46,579 nt of DNA from Patescibacteria group bacterium (lineage in GTDB: Bacteria; Patescibacteriota; Patescibacteriia; 2-12-FULL-60-25), in NCBI GenBank assembly GCA_022703155.1, contig JAKLEH010000004.1, forward strand, positions 1 through 46,579, written 5' to 3'. The position numbers and the translations under genes are program-made. The notes under the pieces are model-generated. The model saw only the letters and a program-made list of their open reading frames with translations. It had not been told where the DNA came from and did not search any database. Position 1 is the stretch's first letter; each line of letters starts with the position of its first letter. Shown one piece after another: positions 42,466-46,579 of the stretch.

Positions 42466-43431
42466 ATGTCCAAACCCCAAATCCAACTCCCGCGCGACGA
42501 GGCGCCGCACGCCGATCCGGTCGAGTGGTGGTACGTGACGGCCCAAGGCAAAGGCGACGACGGCAAGCCCTATGCCTTGATGTGCGCGCTGTTCAAAGGC
42601 GGCGTGTTCGGCCTGACTGACGTGTATTTTGCGCACTGGTTCGTGACCGACGTGGACGCGAAAAAATTCACGCCCCATTACAAGGTCTTTTGGCGCGGCG
42701 CCGACACGCTCAAATTCGACCCGGACGGCATCGACGTCAGATTCGGCAAAACGTTCGCCATGTCCAAAACCGACGGCCGCATGCGGTTCGCGACCCAGCA
42801 ATTCGAACTGGACCTCAAACCTTCCAAACCGGCCATGCTGGTCGGCGGCACGGGATTCGTGGATTTAAAAACCTCGACCACGCATTACTACTCACTGACC
42901 CGGCTCAAAGCCGCGGGCAAGATAAAAATCGGCGGTAAAAACGTGGAATTCAAAGGCTTGGCCTGGTTTGACCACCAATGGAGCCCGGCCACGTATAACA
43001 ACGAACACGTCTGGACCTGGTTCTCGTTCCAATTGGACGACGGCACGGACGTGACGTGCTACGAATACGGCCGCAAACAAAAAACCTTGATGGCCACCGT
43101 GTCTTGGCCTGACGGCCGCCAATCCGTGTCGCGCAAACTGTCCATGGCGCCGCTCATGCAACCCTGGACCAGCCATAAGACCGGCACGCGTTATCCGTTG
43201 GATTGGAAAATCTCCATTCCCGACCTGAAGATCGAACTCCTGGCCCAACCCAAAGTCCGCAACCAAGAGATGGTCCACGGACCGTTCCGCTATTGGGAAG
43301 GCCCACTCGAAGCCAGCGGCTCGATCCGCGGACGCGACGTCAAAGGCCACGGCTTCTTGGAAATGAACGGCGTTCCGTCCGGCCGTTCGCCTTTCGCGTT
43401 ATTGAAACGCTTGGTGGCAAAACTGCGATAA
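42466..43431 (+). CDS. Lipocalin-like (CrtC/AttH-type) hydrolase-like protein
   Basis: The CrtC/AttH double-lipocalin fold is recognised by His-Ala-Asp-Pro-Val-Glu-Trp-Trp-Tyr (~15-23), Tyr-Phe-Ala-His-Trp-Phe (~50), Gly-Leu-Ala-Trp-Phe-Asp-His-Gln-Trp (~163-171) and Arg-Tyr-Trp-Glu-Gly near the end. Carotenoid 1,2-hydratase and AttH belong here; carotenoid substrate is unlikely in this genome and the true substrate is unknown. No signal peptide is seen. The start is leaderless, six bases after TATCAT. Confidence 0.87.
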   Translation: MSKPQIQLPRDEAPHADPVEWWYVTAQGKGDDGKPYALMCALFKGGVFGLTDVYFAHWFVTDVDAKKFTPHYKVFWRGADTLKFDPDGIDVRFGKTFAMSKTDGRMRFATQQFELDLKPSKPAMLVGGTGFVDLKTSTTHYYSLTRLKAAGKIKIGGKNVEFKGLAWFDHQWSPATYNNEHVWTWFSFQLDDGTDVTCYEYGRKQKTLMATVSWPDGRQSVSRKLSMAPLMQPWTSHKTGTRYPLDWKISIPDLKIELLAQPKVRNQEMVHGPFRYWEGPLEASGSIRGRDVKGHGFLEMNGVPSGRSPFALLKRLVAKLR

Positions 43432-43434
43432 GCC

Positions 43435-43463
43435 TGGACATCCGACCGACGATTAAATATCAT
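43435..43463 (+). promoter_or_regulatory. tRNA-Val(TAC) promoter
   Basis: TGGACA (43435-43440), 17 bases, TATCAT (43458-43463), 12 bases before the tRNA. Confidence 0.7.
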
Positions 43464-43475
43464 GTTGCGCACCAA

Positions 43476-43552
43476 GGACGCCTAGCTCAGTTGGTTAGAG
43501 CATCTCGTTTACACCGAGAGGGTCGGGGGTTCGAGTCCCTCGGCGTCCACCA
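43476..43552 (+). tRNA. tRNA-Val(TAC)
   Basis: Acceptor GGACGCC/GGCGTCC, anticodon arm TCTCG-TTTACAC-CGAGA (TAC), T arm GGGTTCGAGTCCC, CCA encoded. Confidence 0.96.
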
Positions 43553-43569
43553 TCGCGTTAAACGCGACC

Positions 43570-43602
43570 ATCCCCCTTCGCGATAAGCTTCGGGGGATTT
43601 TT
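43570..43602 (+). terminator. Intrinsic terminator after tRNA-Val(TAC)
   Basis: ATCCCCC/GGGGGAT stem with a 15-base loop and a T tract. Confidence 0.75.
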
Positions 43603-43617
43603 GTTTAGACCAAGAAT

Positions 43618-43646
43618 TTAAAAAGCCGCCCCTTGGTGGGGGCGGC
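43618..43646 (-). terminator. Intrinsic terminator of the helicase gene
   Basis: On the minus strand GCCGCCCC/GGGGCGGC is followed by T residues, 12 bases after the stop. Confidence 0.88.
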
Positions 43647-43657
43647 GAGAAGAGAGT

Positions 43658-45700
43658 TCAATAATCCAATAGGTCCCGCCTGATCATTTCCAATCCCTGG
43701 TTGTGCAGGGTTTGGACGCGATGCGGACTGGTCATGAGGATGTTGTCCGCGATATTCTGGCACGAGTGCTCCTCGCCCTCTTCGAAGCCGTAACGCAACC
43801 TGACTATCCAAAGCTCGAGGTCTTCGTCCTGTTCTTGGGCCAAGATTTCGCGCACGCGGCGGATTTGGCGCACCAAGTCCACTACTTCCTCCAACCCGTC
43901 CTCGCCGTCCGGCCTCTCCCCCAGCGCGAACCACATCTCACGGAAACGTTCGCACTCGTTCTCGTTCGAGGGCGGCCCGGAAGCGGTGGCTTCGCGCACG
44001 GCCAAACGATCGTGTTCGCAATCGTCATGGCAACACCTGTCGGCCAAAAGCAGGTTGGCCGCGCCCTCGGGGAACAGGCGCGACAGCATCTTGAGGTACA
44101 TGGCCGACACCGGCCGATAGCCCAAATGCCGCATCAGATGGTCGGCCCGGCCCGTAAACAGCTCGTGCCTAAAGAGCAGGTTGCGGAAACGGTTGAACGA
44201 AAGCGGCTGCCGCGGATCGTATTCCGGATGCGACATGAGCACTGTCCGGGCTTGCGCGTCGTCCTTCCGGTCGAGCAGCGGCTTCTCCACGCGGTGCACC
44301 AGCAGGATACGCGATTTGAGCTCCACCTCCTTGACCGGATGCGCGCGCGGATGGCGTTCGAGTTTGTGGACTTCGTAATGGCCGTGGCTGGTCGGTTTGG
44401 CGCCCAACAGGTCACCGGCTTCGTACTCCTCCAAATCCGGCGCGAGCAGCTCCATGGGCATGATGGGCGGCTTGACCAGGTCGCGCGGCACGATCATGAA
44501 GATGCGTGCCTCGGAATCGCCGTCACGGGTCAACACGCGGCAAAACTTTTGCGTGGACTTGACCATGGAAACCGAAGGCGCCAAATCGATGAGCAGCTTG
44601 CAATGCGGCGAATCCCAACCTTCGACCAAGACGTTGACCGAAACCAAGGTGTCGATCACGTCCTTCTCGAAGCATTCGAGCAGCCGTTCGCGTCCCGGCG
44701 TCTCGCCCAAGATGAGCGCGGGCGCGGGCGCGATGCGCGGCCGGTGCGTTTGCAGGTATTTGACCAGGTCGTACGCCTGTTGCCGCGAGGCGCAGGTGAT
44801 GAGCGCCGGGGTGCGCCGGTTTTCCTCGTTGTAACGGAAATCCTCCACGGCCTTGAAGAATGGCGCGCCCGACATGAGGCGCCCCAGCGTCTCTTCCTGG
44901 TAATCGCCTTTTTCGATTTGGATGACCGAGCCGTCCGCGTCCACCTCCGCGACCCACACCCTGAGCGGCGCGAGCAGTTCCATGCCGATGGCCTCTTGGA
45001 GCGAGAGCTCGTGGACGAGCGCGGGAAAAAACCTGGCCAAAGCACGGCACGCGTCGTAATTGGGCGTGGCCGTCAGTGCCAACCGCACGGCCATGGGGTC
45101 GAAGGCGCACTTGAGGTAATCCAAGCGGAATTGCGTCATGGCGTGATGCGCCTCGTCCGCGATGACCAAGCCGGAACCGGCGATGGCCGGCGGCACGCAA
45201 CCCGCCCGATGGCGGCGATTCATCATTTCATACGTGGTCACGTTCACGCCGAACGGCACGACTTCTTCGTATTCTCCCGTGAACCGGCCTACCAACACCT
45301 GGGGCAGCTGCTCGCGCAAACTGCGGCAAGCCTGCTCCACCAGCGTAAGCGTATTGGTTATGAACGTGGTCGTAAGCCCGGTGCGGGCGATGAGGTACCC
45401 GGCAATCACGGTCTTGCCCGTGCGGGGCGGAAGGATGATGCGGCCGTAATTGGAGAAGTCTTCGGCCTTGACCGAACACTCCCGCAAAAAATCGGCCAAA
45501 TCTTCGAACACGCCCGTTTGGATGGGGCGCAATTCGCGCGTGGACCGCAACACGTCCTGGGTCACCGAGTCGTCCAAGCGCATGGTCGCGCTGATGAGGC
45601 GGCTGGCCATGGGCGCGTCGATCTGGTCCGGCAAAAGGCGCACTTCGCAAGCCGTGGCGCCGCCTCCAGGACGGTCGCCGTCAAGGTGTTTTAGGGCCAT
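43658..45700 (-). CDS. Superfamily 2 helicase with C-terminal sigma-70 region-4-like domain
   Basis: DNA/RNA-dependent ATPase motor of the ResIII/XPB-like kind. Motif I Pro-Pro-Arg-Thr-Gly-Lys-Thr is at 91-97, motif II Asp-Glu-Ala-His at 182-185, motif III Thr-Ala-Thr-Pro at 210-213, and motif VI-like Gln-Lys-Phe-Cys-Arg-Val-Leu near 388. Past the helicase core (~450-620) is a region with Cys/His pairs (CCHDDCEH at ~566-573) that may bind zinc. The last ~48 residues read Leu-Arg-Tyr-Gly-Phe-x-x-Gly-Glu-Glu-His... Asn-Ile-Ala-Asp... Arg-Val-Gln-Thr-Leu...Gly-Leu, closely matching the helix-turn-helix of sigma-70 region 4. The start has AGGTG five bases upstream. Confidence 0.9.
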   Translation of the reverse strand: MALKHLDGDRPGGGATACEVRLLPDQIDAPMASRLISATMRLDDSVTQDVLRSTRELRPIQTGVFEDLADFLRECSVKAEDFSNYGRIILPPRTGKTVIAGYLIARTGLTTTFITNTLTLVEQACRSLREQLPQVLVGRFTGEYEEVVPFGVNVTTYEMMNRRHRAGCVPPAIAGSGLVIADEAHHAMTQFRLDYLKCAFDPMAVRLALTATPNYDACRALARFFPALVHELSLQEAIGMELLAPLRVWVAEVDADGSVIQIEKGDYQEETLGRLMSGAPFFKAVEDFRYNEENRRTPALITCASRQQAYDLVKYLQTHRPRIAPAPALILGETPGRERLLECFEKDVIDTLVSVNVLVEGWDSPHCKLLIDLAPSVSMVKSTQKFCRVLTRDGDSEARIFMIVPRDLVKPPIMPMELLAPDLEEYEAGDLLGAKPTSHGHYEVHKLERHPRAHPVKEVELKSRILLVHRVEKPLLDRKDDAQARTVLMSHPEYDPRQPLSFNRFRNLLFRHELFTGRADHLMRHLGYRPVSAMYLKMLSRLFPEGAANLLLADRCCHDDCEHDRLAVREATASGPPSNENECERFREMWFALGERPDGEDGLEEVVDLVRQIRRVREILAQEQDEDLELWIVRLRYGFEEGEEHSCQNIADNILMTSPHRVQTLHNQGLEMIRRDLLDY

Positions 45701-45756
45701 TTTTCACCTGTGTTTTTTCAAAGAGCGCGTCTCGTTTGACTGCCGGCTGACCGTTC

Positions 45757-45785
45757 AGCTAACAACAAAAAAACCATTTTGTCAA
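45757..45785 (-). promoter_or_regulatory. Probable helicase promoter
   Basis: TTGACA (45780-45785, minus), 17 bases, TTAGCT (45757-45762, weak -10; TAGCTG at 18 bases is an alternative). The leader is ~50 bases. Confidence 0.5.
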
Positions 45786-45923
45786 ACGTATCCCGCACGG
45801 CTGCGTGACACAAGAAACAGGCGGTTGGCCTTGATTAAATGCATCGGATTGGGCAAGGTTGTGCGGCTCGCAAGCTTCGCGTTCCTTCTCACCAACCCCT
45901 TCCGGGGTCAAGGCGGACAAGCC

Positions 45924-46559
45924 ATGAACGAACAGGAAATCCTGGGCATGCTCGGCAAAGTCGGCGCGGTCATCACCAACAGCCATGTGGTTTACACCTC
46001 GGGCAAGCACGGTTCGGCCTACGTCAACAAAGACGCGGTCTATCCGTACACGGCCATCACTTCGCGTTTGTGCCGCAACATCGCCAAACGTTTTTTGGAC
46101 GAACAGGTGGAAGCCGTGATCGCGCCGGCCATCGGCGGCGTGATCCTGGCGCAATGGACCGCATATCGCCTCTACAAATTCCGCATGCGCGAAGTCCTGG
46201 CATTGTATGCGGAAAAGGCGGATGACGCGTTCGTCATCAAACGCGGCTACGACAAGCTTATCGCCGGCAAACGCGCGCTCGTGGTCGAGGACGTGCTGAC
46301 CACGGGCGGTTCGGTCAAAAAAGTCGTGGACGCCGCGCGCCAGGCCGGCGCTTTGGTGGTGGGCGTGGGCGCGCTCTGCAACCGCGGCGGGCTCACGGCC
46401 CAAACCCTGGGCGTAGCGCGCCTCGAAGCCCTGGTCAGCGTCAAGCTCGACGCCTGGGACGCGGCCGATTGCCCGCTTTGCGCGCGCAACGTGCCCATCA
46501 ACGCCAGCGTGGGCAAAGGCCGCGAATTCCTGGAACGGCAACAAAGACCTCAGACGTGA
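45924..46559 (+). CDS. pyrE: Orotate phosphoribosyltransferase
   Basis: Couples orotate and PRPP to give OMP in pyrimidine synthesis. The PRPP loop Val-Val-Glu-Asp-Val-Leu-Thr-Thr-Gly-Gly-Ser is at ~114-124, the catalytic loop Lys (Glu-Lys-Ala-Asp) at ~94, and an N-terminal Tyr-Thr-Ser-Gly-Lys-His (~24-29) matches the orotate-binding start. At 211 aa it is normal in length. A Cys-x-x-Cys near the end (Asp-Cys-Pro-Leu-Cys, ~191-195) is found in some bacterial PyrE proteins. The start at 45924 follows AAGGCGG weakly; no promoter stands out in the 220-base gap upstream, which otherwise holds only the divergent helicase promoter. Confidence 0.93.
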   Translation: MNEQEILGMLGKVGAVITNSHVVYTSGKHGSAYVNKDAVYPYTAITSRLCRNIAKRFLDEQVEAVIAPAIGGVILAQWTAYRLYKFRMREVLALYAEKADDAFVIKRGYDKLIAGKRALVVEDVLTTGGSVKKVVDAARQAGALVVGVGALCNRGGLTAQTLGVARLEALVSVKLDAWDAADCPLCARNVPINASVGKGREFLERQQRPQT

Positions 46560-46579
46560 CGGTCCGCATCGGGCCGTTT

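Noticed and set aside
43703-45694. A 663-codon open frame on the plus strand opposite the helicase gene
   Set aside because: It is the GC-rich antisense shadow of a protein with clear helicase motifs; its own translation has no domain and is rich in His/Arg/Gln, as such shadows are.

Overview
This is a ~46.6 kb, GC-rich (mid-50s %) stretch of a compact bacterial chromosome, probably a member of the Candidate Phyla Radiation (Patescibacteria; Uhrbacteria-like by gene flavour, which is inference). Genes are mostly single transcription units on alternating strands. Nearly half the proteins match no family I recognise. tRNA genes encode CCA, and TGA is an ordinary stop (e.g. 1145-1147, 4781-4783), so this is not one of the code-25 lineages. 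I see no phage, insertion sequence, CRISPR array or rRNA operon.

Layout. 1-7.3 kb: unknown proteins, a four-helix-bundle protein and aspartate carbamoyltransferase (pyrB). 7.5-15.1 kb: a protein with a paralogue at 24-25 kb, a secreted two-copy lamin-tail protein, two unknown cytosolic proteins and a small membrane operon. 15.2-21 kb: tRNA-Gly, thymidine kinase, a Ca2+/cation antiporter, tRNA-Leu, a short carbonic-anhydrase-like protein, a DUF4230 protein and a BASS-type transporter. 21-27.5 kb: a P-type cation ATPase, three unknown proteins, ruvB and a PH-domain membrane pair. 27.6-31.9 kb: a SpoIID-like secreted protein, PRPP synthetase and a phosphoribosyltransferase. 32-37.5 kb: an envelope polysaccharide block (flippase, SanA/YdcF-like protein, O-antigen ligase) followed by a thiol-redox pair. 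37.6-43.6 kb: an unknown protein, a ferric-reductase-like flavocytochrome, a HIT-like protein, tRNA-Val(GAC), a nucleotidyltransferase, a membrane protein, a CrtC/AttH-like protein and tRNA-Val(TAC). 43.6-46.6 kb: a superfamily 2 helicase ending in a sigma-70 region-4-like domain, then pyrE.

Three themes stand out. (1) Expression signals fall into two classes. Genes with a clear Shine-Dalgarno have promoters that leave 5' leaders of a few tens of bases. Genes without one have a -10 hexamer ending only 6-9 bases before the ATG, which predicts leaderless mRNAs; fourteen examples are listed. (2) Intergenic spaces hold islands of short, word-like repeats, each island built from one word family and usually folding as an inverted repeat. 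Some supply the -35 box or ribosome site of the next gene, and several have entered reading frames without breaking them (O-antigen ligase, P-type ATPase, the two paralogues). (3) Several proteins have unusual designs: the helicase-sigma fusion, four otherwise unlike proteins starting with an Asn-Pro-Phe tag, and a CPHC lipoprotein beside a CPVC membrane protein.

Pathway view: pyrB, pyrE, PRPP synthetase and thymidine kinase show partial pyrimidine synthesis and salvage. Flippase, ligase, SanA-like and SpoIID-like genes point to active envelope construction. Three transporters (CaCA, P2-type ATPase, BASS) handle ions and organic anions.
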